From positions 310,001 to 374,000 of the forward strand of contig CAVOZC010000002.1 of NCBI GenBank assembly GCA_963700865.1: a stretch of 64,000 bases of DNA. Direction: 5' to 3'. Positions 8,819-17,514 of this stretch are shown here, one piece after another. A program made the position numbers and the translations under genes. This stretch comes from CAVOGJ01 sp963700865 (GTDB lineage Bacteria; Planctomycetota; Planctomycetia; Pirellulales; Pirellulaceae). Below the pieces are notes generated by a model. The model saw nothing but the letters and a program-made list of their open reading frames with translations. It searched no databases and was not told the origin of the DNA. Each line of letters starts with the position of its first letter. The stretch's first letter is position 1.

Positions 8819-11023
8819 ATGTCTTTTGGATTTCGTCATTCGGCTGCCGTTCGTCGTAACAACCACCGCCGCCCGCGCGGTGGTCGTTTCCTACGACTCG
8901 AACCACTGGAGTCCCGTATCGCGCTGGCGGTCGATTGCTTGGGGGCGATCAGCGGGACCGTGGCCGTCGATGCCAATGGCAGCGGCACCATCGATCCGGG
9001 CGAAGGCGTGGCCGGAGCCACGGTGCAGCTCTATCGTGATTCCAACGGCAACAACGTGTTTGATCCGGGCACGGATGCGTTGGCCGGCACGGATGTCACG
9101 GACACCAATGGGAATTACTCCTTCTCCGGCTTGACGACCGACAATTATTTCACCGTTCAGACCGCCCAGACGGTGAATGGCATCGCGCTGGAACAAATGG
9201 TCAGCCCGCGTAAGTCGATTGACGGCGCCGGGACACCGGGGCAAGTCATTGATCCGTTTGAATCGTCCACGGGACCGGTGATTGATAGTTTTCCGGCTGG
9301 GACTCCCGTGGAAGAGACGTTTGTCGCCGCGGATGCGATCGGGGGTGAGCGGGAGTTGGTGGCTGAACTTACGTCCGGAATGACCGACGATATTGTCTCG
9401 ATTCGTACCGCGACGGGTCGCTTGCTGGTGAACCCTGATTTTGGAGCCATCGGGACCTACTCGGTGATTTGGGATGGAACGGCTGACGCTCCGGGCGGGG
9501 GCGTCGACCCGACTGGCTTGGGGGGCGTCGATTTGACGGAGGTCGGTGGCGTGACGGGCCTGGGAGCCGGATTCTCGCTCGAGGATGTGGGGTTTGATCA
9601 GAGCGGCGCCACCATTCGGCTGCGAGTCTACTCGGATGCCGGCAATGTGTCGCAAGCCGTGCTGACCGGAATCCCGCCCTTGCAGAACAACAATTTCTTT
9701 GTGAGTTTCGACGACTTCAATGTCCTCAGCGGCGGCGGAGCCGATTTTACGAACGTGGGCGCGATCGAGCTGGAAATTCAGGCGTCGTTGATCGCGATGG
9801 ATGGCGAGTTGTCGATCTTGCAGGTGCTCGGTGTCGATTCGATTGACTGCGACTTTATCAATGCTGCGCCCGTTCCACAGATCGATATTGAGAAGCTGAC
9901 CAATGGGTTCCAGGCCGATCTGCCGACGGACGCCGATGTGCCCATCATTAACATCAATACGACGTCCGCGGTGACGTGGACGTACCTGGTGACCAATACG
10001 GGCCAGTCGCCGCTCGACTCCGTGCAGTTGAACGACAATCGCCTGGGCACGATCAGTTCCGCCAACATCACCAACAAGTCCATCAATAACGATGACATTT
10101 TGGATGTGGGCGAAGTCTGGACCTATACGGTAAACGGCACGGCTACCGTGGGCGCTTACACGAATACCGGAACCGTCACGGCCAATAGCGTCGATTCGGA
10201 CGCCGTCGTTACCGACTCGGACAACAGTAATTATCGCGGCATTGCGCCGGCCATCAGCATCGAAAAGGCGACCAATGGTTTCGATGCGGATACACCCAAT
10301 GCCGCCGACGTGCCCCGAGTTCCCACCGGTTCGACCGTCACCTGGACGTATGTCGTGACCAATACGGGGACCGATCCGCTCACCGGCGTGCAGGTAAACG
10401 ACAGCGTCCTGGGCGGCATCTCGGACATCATTAACCAGGGAAATGGAGATACGATTCTCGACGTCGGTGAAGCGTGGACTTATCGGGCCACGGGCACGGC
10501 GACCGCCGGGAATTACGCAAATCTGGGCTCGGTTGTCGCGCTGGGCTCGGACCGATCGCAAGTGGCCGATGCGGATTTCAGCCACTACGTGGGAGTCACC
10601 GCGGCGATTGAGGTGCAGAAGTTCACCAACGGACTCGACGCCGACACGGTGGGCTCGGGACCGGCCGTCATCGCCGGTACCAACGTGACGTGGACCTATG
10701 TCGTGACCAATCGCGGAGACGTGCCGCTCAGCAACGTCCGCGTGCAGGACGATGCGGGGACGCCCACCAACCCGGCCGATGACTTCTTCGCGACCTACAT
10801 CGGCGGGGACACAAACGCCAATGACTTACTCGAGCCGCTGGAAGCCTGGAACTTCCAAGCGAATCGAGTGGCCACGATCGGGGCGTACCAGAATATCGCC
10901 GTGGCCACCGCCAACAGCAGCGCGGGCACGCAAGTTAGTGACTCGGACCCCAGTAACTACACCGGCATCGCCGCGCCAGCGCAGATCTCCAAACGACGAT
11001 TCCTGGCGTCCTACTATCGGTAG
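8819..11023 (+). CDS. Exported SdrD-B/DUF11-repeat surface protein
   Basis: 734 residues from ATG 8819, with AGGAGAT upstream. The N-terminus carries the planctomycete motif LEPLESRIALA (residues 28-38), thought to mark exported giant or surface proteins in this phylum. An SdrD B-like domain follows (GAISGTVAVDANGSGTIDPGEG, DTNGNYSFSGL), then an unrecognised region, then three about 115-residue repeats (IDIEKLTNGF, VTWTYLVTNTGQSPL, DVGEVWTYT, DSDNSNY) of the DUF11/conserved-repeat type, Ig-like folds found in bacterial surface proteins. It ends in ISKRRFLASYYR with no dockerin. A stalk or adhesin role is inferred. The long minus-strand frame opposite is a shadow caused by the repeats. Confidence 0.85.
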   Translation: MSFGFRHSAAVRRNNHRRPRGGRFLRLEPLESRIALAVDCLGAISGTVAVDANGSGTIDPGEGVAGATVQLYRDSNGNNVFDPGTDALAGTDVTDTNGNYSFSGLTTDNYFTVQTAQTVNGIALEQMVSPRKSIDGAGTPGQVIDPFESSTGPVIDSFPAGTPVEETFVAADAIGGERELVAELTSGMTDDIVSIRTATGRLLVNPDFGAIGTYSVIWDGTADAPGGGVDPTGLGGVDLTEVGGVTGLGAGFSLEDVGFDQSGATIRLRVYSDAGNVSQAVLTGIPPLQNNNFFVSFDDFNVLSGGGADFTNVGAIELEIQASLIAMDGELSILQVLGVDSIDCDFINAAPVPQIDIEKLTNGFQADLPTDADVPIININTTSAVTWTYLVTNTGQSPLDSVQLNDNRLGTISSANITNKSINNDDILDVGEVWTYTVNGTATVGAYTNTGTVTANSVDSDAVVTDSDNSNYRGIAPAISIEKATNGFDADTPNAADVPRVPTGSTVTWTYVVTNTGTDPLTGVQVNDSVLGGISDIINQGNGDTILDVGEAWTYRATGTATAGNYANLGSVVALGSDRSQVADADFSHYVGVTAAIEVQKFTNGLDADTVGSGPAVIAGTNVTWTYVVTNRGDVPLSNVRVQDDAGTPTNPADDFFATYIGGDTNANDLLEPLEAWNFQANRVATIGAYQNIAVATANSSAGTQVSDSDPSNYTGIAAPAQISKRRFLASYYR

Positions 11024-11047
11024 CCCGCGCCGCGGCGAACGGCCCGT

Positions 11048-11866
11048 TCAGCGGCTGGTGACCTGAGTCCCGGTTGCTTTCTCCAGCCGCAACCGCAATG
11101 GCGATGGGGGCAAAAAACCGTCAATCCGGTCGAGGAGCTGGCCGGAGGGACTGGTGATGACGACCGTCGGAAAGATCGAGATCTCCTGCTCCCGGACCCA
11201 ATCCTGATAATCGGCCTCGTCAATCATCACTGATTCGAACTTCTCACCAATGCGGTTGGCGACAAGATGATCCTGCAAGGTCTCGCTCTTGAGCTTGTCG
11301 CAAAAATGGCACGGCGTCATCGAGACCACGACAAGTAGCGGACGCTTGGCCTTCCGTGCCGCACGTTGGGCCGACTTGAGGTCCACGTGGGTGAACGGCG
11401 CCCAACTCGATGGGCTGTCGGCGACCAACTCGGCGGCCAACTCGCCAGCACCGGCCGATGCCCGTTGCTCGTCCTCAGCGGGAATGGGAGCCAGTTTGCT
11501 GAGGGTCGCGAAAAGGGATTCCGAAGAAAATTCGCCCGCGCCACGAAACAGAATCTGGCGACATTTCGCGTCCGTGATCACCGTGTAGGGAAATTGAGTC
11601 GCATGGTACAAGTCGGCTACCTTGTCGCCATACGGCGTCCTCACGTCGAGGCGGCAAATTTCAAATCGGGAGAGCAGGCGCGGGCTGACTTGCAGTAAAC
11701 GCTCGCTCCAACCAGTCCACGATTGCCCGTCGTCGAGCAGGACGATCAACGGCTTCTGGTACCGTCGAGCCGCCGTCAACGCCTCCGCATAGTCCGTCGT
11801 GCTGTGGGGCAAGGTCTGAACGAATCCAACGATCGTCACAAACGCCATCGCAGTCGAGGTCATCAT
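11048..11866 (-). CDS. Exported protein with two thioredoxin-like domains
   Basis: 272 residues from ATG 11866, preceded by AAAGGAA; the longer frame to 11992 has no such site. A short hydrophobic leader (MMTSTAMAFVTIVGFVQTLP) suggests export. Domain 1 (residues 25-130) has a thioredoxin-like layout (KPLIVLLDDGQSWTGWSERLL, LYHATQFPYTVITD) but no CxxC. Domain 2 (160-265) has PLLVVVSMTPCHFCDKL with CxxC at Cys 186 and 189, then the cis-Pro loop IFPTVVIT. Domain 2 may be a periplasmic disulfide oxidoreductase; domain 1 looks catalytically dead. The gene is divergent from another thioredoxin-like gene at 12213, which suggests shared regulation. Confidence 0.75.
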   Translation of the reverse strand: MMTSTAMAFVTIVGFVQTLPHSTTDYAEALTAARRYQKPLIVLLDDGQSWTGWSERLLQVSPRLLSRFEICRLDVRTPYGDKVADLYHATQFPYTVITDAKCRQILFRGAGEFSSESLFATLSKLAPIPAEDEQRASAGAGELAAELVADSPSSWAPFTHVDLKSAQRAARKAKRPLLVVVSMTPCHFCDKLKSETLQDHLVANRIGEKFESVMIDEADYQDWVREQEISIFPTVVITSPSGQLLDRIDGFLPPSPLRLRLEKATGTQVTSR

Positions 11867-12197
11867 GGAGATTCCTTTCTCGAGAGGTCGAATCGTGGCG
11901 ACGTCCCACTCAGGACGTCCATCCGACAGGGGTGGGAAGGTCCGGCCAACGGCCGGGGAGGGACGGTCATCCTGAAACATCCGCACGTCCAAGGCAAGGC
12001 GAATCCCGAAGTTGCGGGTTTGCCACCATGATTCTAAGTTCCCAGGCGTGCCATCTTTTGCAGAATCGCCGAATTTGGTGTATTACCGGCCCCCGGCCCC
12101 AGGGGCGGTATAAGCGAAAACGGGGCAAATGTGGCCGTTTTTTGCATCCCGCGGCATCCGCCTGGATCAGGGAATCTGCCGTGCCGCTGCCCCCCTC

Positions 12198-12203
12198 GAG
12201 GAG
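12198..12203 (+). promoter_or_regulatory. Ribosome binding site selecting ATG 12213
   Basis: GAGGAG ends 9 bases before ATG 12213. The in-frame ATG at 12204 directly abuts this site and the earlier frame start at 12129 lacks one. Confidence 0.7.
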
Positions 12204-12212
12204 ATGTCATCG

Positions 12213-13169
12213 ATGCGCGCCGCCCGTTTCTTCCGTTGGACTGCCGGACTGGTGATTTCCACCCTGTCGTCCGTCGGTTGGTGCCACCGAATCGATGATG
12301 CGTTGGCCAGCGCCACGCGGGAGCAGCGGCCGTTGCTCGTCCTGGGGAGCAGTCCCTGGTGCGACCCGTGCCAGCGTTTGCACGCCACGATCGCGGCGGA
12401 CCCCACGATCCAGCGGCTGTTGCGGCATTGTGAATTTGTGCCCCTGGATGCACAGAGTCAGGAGTTTTCGGCCTTCGCCGCTCGCTTTCCCGTGGATGCG
12501 CGTCGGATTCCCATGATCTACGTCGTGCTGCCGGACGGAAGCTTGTTGTACGGACAAAGCGGGCTGCTCGAAGGCGAGCAACTCGCCATGTTGTTGAACG
12601 AGGCGATGCGTCGTGCGCGTCCGGTCGTACCCGCGGCTCCGGTCAACTCACCGACCTTGGCCACGGGGGAGCAAGTCTTGGCGACCGCGCGCGAATACGC
12701 TCGGCGAGGCGAGTTGTTGCGGGCCCTGAAAACCGTAGCGCCGTTGGCGGATCGAAAGGACGATACGGAGCAAGCCGCCAAGGCACGTGGGTATCGACAG
12801 CGACTGGTGGTGGCCGTGCAGCAGTGGTTGCAGGATCTCGACAATCAGATCACGTCGGGAAACAGCATCCATGGTGCCGTCTATCGCGTGGCAGACATCC
12901 ATCTTGCGTCGCGGCAGTGCCGTCAAATTCACGCCACAACCCACAACCTGCTCCGCCGTTATCAGTCGCAACCGCGAACCGCCCTGGCGGTCCGTCAAGC
13001 GAAGGCGCTGCTGCGGGCTCGCTATTTCGAGCGGCAAGAGTTGCCGGAACGGGCAGTTTCTGAATTCGAGCGTGTCGTCACGCTCGATCCCGCCAGCCCC
13101 GCGGCGGAATTCGCTCGCCACCGCATGGGGGCGATGCGTGACCAGCGGTCTCCTCAAGCAGGCGGCTAA
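12213..13169 (+). CDS. Exported thioredoxin-like protein with helical C-terminal domain
   Basis: 318 residues. A signal peptide (MRAARFFRWTAGLVISTLSSVGWC) precedes a thioredoxin-like domain with LLVLGSSPWCDPCQRLH (Cys 50 and 53) and the cis-Pro stretch RRIPMIYVVLPDG. This resembles the DUF255/thioredoxin-7 group. Residues about 155-310 are helical and TPR-like (EYARRGELLRALKTV, ERQELPERAVSEFERVV, LDPASPAAEFARHRM). The stop is followed by the convergent ABC operon. With the divergent gene at 11048 it could form a periplasmic thiol-disulfide pair; partners unknown. Confidence 0.75.
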   Translation: MRAARFFRWTAGLVISTLSSVGWCHRIDDALASATREQRPLLVLGSSPWCDPCQRLHATIAADPTIQRLLRHCEFVPLDAQSQEFSAFAARFPVDARRIPMIYVVLPDGSLLYGQSGLLEGEQLAMLLNEAMRRARPVVPAAPVNSPTLATGEQVLATAREYARRGELLRALKTVAPLADRKDDTEQAAKARGYRQRLVVAVQQWLQDLDNQITSGNSIHGAVYRVADIHLASRQCRQIHATTHNLLRRYQSQPRTALAVRQAKALLRARYFERQELPERAVSEFERVVTLDPASPAAEFARHRMGAMRDQRSPQAGG

Positions 13170-13247
13170 CGGTGAAACGATCTTTGCGACTCGACGCGTG
13201 CGCGCGGAGTGGCACGCCTGGCGTTATCCCCGACCGCCTGTCGTCCT

Positions 13248-14333
13248 TCACTTGGCAAACACATCCGTCCAGGCCGCTGCCGCTGCGTTGGTCGGGTTCC
13301 CGGTAATGGCATCGATCGACCTCATTTGCTCCGCCAGTGTCTGCCAACGTTCGGCCCGCATGCGGCCCCAAGCGGATGGCTCGACCGAGGGATCGTCACA
13401 CAGCGTTCGCAGCGTTCCAACGGCGGCGTCCAGGGCGTCGCCGTCCATGTCCGGGTTGAGACGCTGAATTTCCGCATTCGTAGCCGCCGTGATGTCGCCC
13501 GCCCGCAGGTAATCGCGCCAACCGCGAATCGAAGCCCGGACAAAACGCCGCACCAGTTCGGGGTCGTCCCGCAGCGTCTGGCGGCGAACGGCGATGCTGC
13601 TGGTGTAGGGATCGAAACCGAGATCCGATAGCAGCAGGCAGCGGGGGTTGCCGCCTTCCCGTCGGGCGAGTTGGGGTTCGCTGAAGACATACGCCTGCTG
13701 GGCATAATCGGGGTCGAGCAGGAATTTGGCCACAGTCCCCGAATAGGGGACGATGCGTACGCCGGAGAGGGGCACGCGTGATTTCAGAAACATGGCGAAC
13801 GTCCGCCCCTCGTTCATCGCCAGCGTCACATTGGCAAGATCCTGCAATCGTTCAATGCCGGCGTCCGCATGCACCATGATGCAGCGGGGGCTGTGTTGCA
13901 AGGGAGCCAGGACGCAGACCAGGTCGGCGTCCTGCTCGCGTGCCTGCAGGATCTGATCGGCGTTCGCGACGGCAAAATCGATCTTGCCCATCACGAGCTT
14001 CGGGATGACGGGCGTCCCCGCGCTCCCTTCGAGGATGGTCACTTCCAATCCTTCCTCGCGGTAAGCTCCGATTTGCCGGGCCGCGTAATAGCCACCGTGT
14101 TGTGCGTCCGCCCGCCAGTTCAGCTGTAACGTGATGGGACGTAGCGACGTCGCCGTGCCTTGTTTGTCTGGCGGATGGTCGTTGGTCGCGGGACGGCAGC
14201 CGCTGAACCAGAGTACGAGGGCCAGACCCCACCATGTCAAGAGCGCGATTGACGGTGGCTGCCCCCCGATCCTTGATCTTCGCGTCGTCGGTCCGGTATC
14301 GGTGGAGAGAAACGTGAGTCGAGGGAGTGGCAC
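13248..14333 (-). CDS. ABC transporter substrate-binding lipoprotein, NMT1/THI5-like
   Basis: About 361 residues if started at GTG 14333; an in-frame start at 14417 would overlap the permease gene. The hydrophobic stretch LTWWGLALVLWFSGC ends in a lipobox Cys, so the mature protein is a lipoprotein. The body is SsuA/THI5-like: ITLQLNWRADAQHGGYYAA, GAYREEGLEVTI, KLVMGKIDFAVANADQIL, ending near SIDAITGNPTNAAA. LNWxxxxxHxGYYxA is typical of binding proteins for hydroxymethylpyrimidine or formyl-aminopyrimidine (ThiY) and related compounds. It is the last gene of a three-gene importer operon. Substrate is a guess; no thi genes or TPP riboswitch are nearby. Confidence 0.8.
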   Translation of the reverse strand: MPLPRLTFLSTDTGPTTRRSRIGGQPPSIALLTWWGLALVLWFSGCRPATNDHPPDKQGTATSLRPITLQLNWRADAQHGGYYAARQIGAYREEGLEVTILEGSAGTPVIPKLVMGKIDFAVANADQILQAREQDADLVCVLAPLQHSPRCIMVHADAGIERLQDLANVTLAMNEGRTFAMFLKSRVPLSGVRIVPYSGTVAKFLLDPDYAQQAYVFSEPQLARREGGNPRCLLLSDLGFDPYTSSIAVRRQTLRDDPELVRRFVRASIRGWRDYLRAGDITAATNAEIQRLNPDMDGDALDAAVGTLRTLCDDPSVEPSAWGRMRAERWQTLAEQMRSIDAITGNPTNAAAAAWTDVFAK

Positions 14334-14374
14334 GTGGAGAACGCTTCCGAATGCTAAGGGTTTGCGGAATGGGA

Positions 14375-15226
14375 TCAACGGACCTGTTCGCTTACATCCT
14401 GCCAGTAGAGCAGCCATCGCTGTCCAACATAACCGACAAGCGCGAAGATCAGGATACCCAAGCAGGTACAGAGGAATACGGCGGCAAAGAGCGTGTCGAG
14501 TGCGAACTGGTCCTTGGCCGCGAAGATCAGGTAACCCAAGCCAGGTGATTGGGAGCCGGCGCCCGCAAAGTACTCGCCGACGATGGCCCCTAGCACGGCC
14601 AAGCCGCCAGAAATACGCGCCCCGGTGACGAGATACGGTAAGGACGCTGGCAATTGCAACTTGAGCAGCGTCTGCCAGCGCGTGGCCTCATTCAGCCGAA
14701 ACAATTCATGTTGCTGCCGCGATGCGGACAGCATGCCAGTCGTTCCGTTGGTAATGATCGGAAACAGGCTGATGATAAAGGCGACGGTCACCACGGCCGC
14801 GGCTCCTTCCCCGATCCAGATGACGATTAGCGGCGCGATGGCAATAATGGGGACGGTCTGCAAGAAGATGGCGTAAGGGAACAAGCCGGCCCTTAGCAGG
14901 CGTGATTGCGAGAAGAGCAGGGAGACCAGGGTGCCCACGAGCAGGCTCAGCAAGAAGCCGGCCAAGGCGGCCGCCGCCGTGCGAAGCGTGGCCAGTCCGA
15001 GCCGTGTTCCATCTCGAGTGGCGGCCGCCGCCACATCGGAAGGGGCCGGAAGCAAGACGCGGGGAATATCGAATATCCAGATGGCGATCTGCCAAAGACT
15101 GATAGCCAGCAGCAACGCCAGGAGTGGCGGCAGCACGCGTCCCGCGGCGGCTCGCCACCGCCCCAGGCGGTTGGCGCCGCGCATCTCGGACGGGATGCGA
15201 GCCGGTGGGGAGGGCGTGGCGGTCAT
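14375..15226 (-). CDS. ABC transporter permease, SsuC/ThiX type
   Basis: 283 residues, six or so membrane helices (VLPPLLALLLAISLWQIAIWIF, AALAGFLLSLLVGTLVSLLF, GILIFALVGYVGQRWLLYW). The cytoplasmic EAA loop appears as LFRLNEATRWQTLLKLQLPASLP, the contact to the ATPase. Its ATG overlaps the stop of the ATPase gene by the 4-base ATGA arrangement, showing translational coupling. BPD_transp_1 fold by pattern. Confidence 0.88.
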   Translation of the reverse strand: MTATPSPPARIPSEMRGANRLGRWRAAAGRVLPPLLALLLAISLWQIAIWIFDIPRVLLPAPSDVAAAATRDGTRLGLATLRTAAAALAGFLLSLLVGTLVSLLFSQSRLLRAGLFPYAIFLQTVPIIAIAPLIVIWIGEGAAAVVTVAFIISLFPIITNGTTGMLSASRQQHELFRLNEATRWQTLLKLQLPASLPYLVTGARISGGLAVLGAIVGEYFAGAGSQSPGLGYLIFAAKDQFALDTLFAAVFLCTCLGILIFALVGYVGQRWLLYWQDVSEQVR

Positions 15227-15996
15227 GGAATCGCTTCTTGCAAGGCATCCGTCACCGACCTGACGACGTGGGCGAATTCGACCGTCTCACGCAAGTCGGC
15301 GGAGCGTGGATAGGGGAACGGGACGTCCACTTCCGCCACAAGCCGTCCGGGCGCGGCCGACATCACCGCCACGCGCTGGCTGAGAAACACGGCCTCATGC
15401 ACGTGGTGCGTGACAAAGACGGTCGTCCATTGCTGCCGCTGCCACAAGCCGAGGATTTCAGCGTTCAAGCGGCGACGGAGCAAGTCGTCGACGGCGGCGA
15501 AGGGTTCGTCCATGAGCATGACGCTTGGACTTGCCACCAGGGCACGGGCCACCGACACCCGCATCTGCATGCCACCCGAAAGCATACGGGGCAGCTTTCG
15601 TTCGTCGGCCGCGGTCAAGCCAACCAGCTGTCGCGCCTCACGAGCCGCTCCGAAACGTGTGCCGCGGGATACGCCCCGCAATTCGAGCGGCAGCCCAATG
15701 TTGTCGAGCACGTTCCGCCAGGGCAACAGGTTGGGTTGCTGGAAGACAAATCCGGCATAAGCGGGCGTCGCCTCCATCGACCAACCCCGCCGCAACGTGC
15801 CCGAGGTGATTGGCTGGAGTCCCGCCAGCGTCCTCAGAAAGGTCGACTTGCCGCACCCCGAGGGGCCGACGATCGATACGAACTGGCCCTTGCGACACGC
15901 GAATTGGAATCCGGCGAGTGCCAGCTGTCCACCCGCGTATTGCACGCTCAGATCATCCGCCTCGATCCAGGAATCGTGCCAGGTTGGTGGGTGCAT
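15223..15996 (-). CDS. ABC transporter ATP-binding protein, SsuB/ThiZ type
   Basis: 257 residues. Walker A GPSGCGKST, Q-loop FVFQQPNLLPWRNV, signature LSGGMQMRVSVARAL, Walker B VMLMDEPFAAVDDL and the switch His in VFVTHHVHEAV are all intact. This is the first gene of the operon ATPase-permease-binding protein. The upstream 300 bases to 16298 carry the operon promoter but no riboswitch fold I can recognise. Confidence 0.9.
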   Translation of the reverse strand: MHPPTWHDSWIEADDLSVQYAGGQLALAGFQFACRKGQFVSIVGPSGCGKSTFLRTLAGLQPITSGTLRRGWSMEATPAYAGFVFQQPNLLPWRNVLDNIGLPLELRGVSRGTRFGAAREARQLVGLTAADERKLPRMLSGGMQMRVSVARALVASPSVMLMDEPFAAVDDLLRRRLNAEILGLWQRQQWTTVFVTHHVHEAVFLSQRVAVMSAAPGRLVAEVDVPFPYPRSADLRETVEFAHVVRSVTDALQEAIP

Positions 15997-16298
15997 CAGG
16001 CGGCTTTGGTGGGTTGGCCAATCGTCGACGAAAACGAATTGATCTCCGAACTATAACGCATCGGTCAATCGTCCGCCGGTGGTGGCCTGAGAAGTCGGGC
16101 CTGGCCGTTCCAAATTGCCCAAACCGTCCGGGATTCCTGGGAATTTGCCCGCTTCCCTCGACGGGGAACGCTGGACCTGGCAGTGCCACGCCAGTATGGT
16201 GAAAGTAGGGAGGTGAGCTGCCACGGGGTCGGGAAACGACAGGCAACTCGGCGCTCCTGACGGACAGGTCTTCACCAATCGGAGAGGCGGGTGGCACC

Positions 16299-17306
16299 AT
16301 GAAAAACTACGAATCATCGCTGGGCCCGGATTGGTGGGGCCGCTTGACGGCGTTCGGCAGCCTGCTCGTGGCGGGGGCAGCCCTATGGTATGCCACGGTC
16401 GAATTGCCGCGGAAGATGGCGGCCCAACCGGCCGACACGGAGCGAACCAGCGTCGATGCCGAGTTGGCGAAGCAGCTGCAGCGTAAGATCGACGAGGCGA
16501 CAAGCCAAGGGGAACGCGTCGAAGTTGTACTCGGCAGGATGGAATCGTTACATGCCGACGTCACTCAGCTGGCCAGTGCGGTTGAGGAGCGACTGGATCA
16601 GTACGCTCGGTCGTCCGAGCCCGCCGCCGATCCGTTGTCGGAAACCGCCGCGGGGCTTGCCAGCGAGGGGGTGAATGAGGCCATGGATGCTTTGGAAACC
16701 TCGCCCGCCATGGCCGGCAGCGATGCGAGCCTGGCCCCTGCGGACCTGCTTGCGCCCCCCGACGATAACTCGGAAATGTCACCCGCGGGCGAGCGGACCG
16801 ATTCAACGGTGGCGGATCTGGCAGAGACATCACTCACCGACGGTGGCCTGCCGGCACGGGTTGCCAACTTGCTGGTGGTGCATACCACGATGCGGCCTCT
16901 CCAGGGAGACGAGAAGAGTGATGTGACGGTCACGCTGAAAAATGAGGGAGATGGGCCCGCCGTCATTGATCGTGTCACCTTTGAGCCACTGGAGATCATG
17001 GAGGGGATTCCCACCGAAAAGGTCGTGCAGCCGCTGGGTGATTCGACCCCTTGGCGGCTCGTCTGCTTGTTCGATCCCTCCGAAAACTTATCGAGTGACG
17101 AAGGGGCCGAGGGCCGTTATGTGCATCGCCTGGGCAAGCCGTTTTCGATTCCGCCGGGCCGAGAAGTGAACGTCGTGGTTGGTATCCATAAGGCGGCTCA
17201 CATCGGCTACGCGCTGCGCGGTCGCCTCAAGCTTGAATTCAACGAAGGTGAGGCACTGCTCGTCGAGAATACGGGCATTGCCTTCATGGGTCGGCCCCAG
17301 CCGTAA
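16299..17306 (+). CDS. Membrane-anchored protein with coiled coil, unknown function
   Basis: 335 residues; a GGAGAGG site lies upstream of ATG 16299. A single transmembrane helix is at residues 10-28 (LTAFGSLLVAGAALWYATV), followed by a coiled coil (LAKQLQRKIDEATSQGERVEVVLGRM, HADVTQLASAVEERLDQY), an acidic Ala/Ser-rich linker, and a beta-rich C-terminal domain (about 185-335) with alternating hydrophobic strands (KSDVTVTLKNEGDGPAVIDRVTF, HIGYALRGRLKLEF), possibly Ig-like. No family recognised. Confidence 0.7.
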   Translation: MKNYESSLGPDWWGRLTAFGSLLVAGAALWYATVELPRKMAAQPADTERTSVDAELAKQLQRKIDEATSQGERVEVVLGRMESLHADVTQLASAVEERLDQYARSSEPAADPLSETAAGLASEGVNEAMDALETSPAMAGSDASLAPADLLAPPDDNSEMSPAGERTDSTVADLAETSLTDGGLPARVANLLVVHTTMRPLQGDEKSDVTVTLKNEGDGPAVIDRVTFEPLEIMEGIPTEKVVQPLGDSTPWRLVCLFDPSENLSSDEGAEGRYVHRLGKPFSIPPGREVNVVVGIHKAAHIGYALRGRLKLEFNEGEALLVENTGIAFMGRPQP

Positions 17307-17514
17307 TGACGCCGGTCGGATGGTGCCGGTTATGGGGCTTGTATCGCTGCCGACCCCATCTGCGGGACCCAGCCTTATTGGCCGGTCGTGTTTCCCGCCC
17401 ACCGCGGGCTTGCCGTTGACGTATGCTTTTTACGTCGGGTTCCGAGCCGCCCCGGCGGTTGCGGTTCCCCTCCAGACTGACACGACCATCCGGTTCGCTC
17501 AACGACCATAGAAT

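Noticed and set aside
8891..10585. 564-residue minus-strand ORF opposite the SdrD/DUF11 gene
   Set aside because: No start site and low-complexity composition; the plus strand has an export motif, repeats and a ribosome site. It is a shadow frame.
15124..16056. 310-residue plus-strand ORF across the ABC operon
   Set aside because: The minus strand holds intact Walker A, signature and Walker B motifs.
15997..16298. TPP riboswitch upstream of the NMT1-type importer
   Set aside because: The conserved CTGAGA and GGATAATGCC-like segments are not found on the minus strand.
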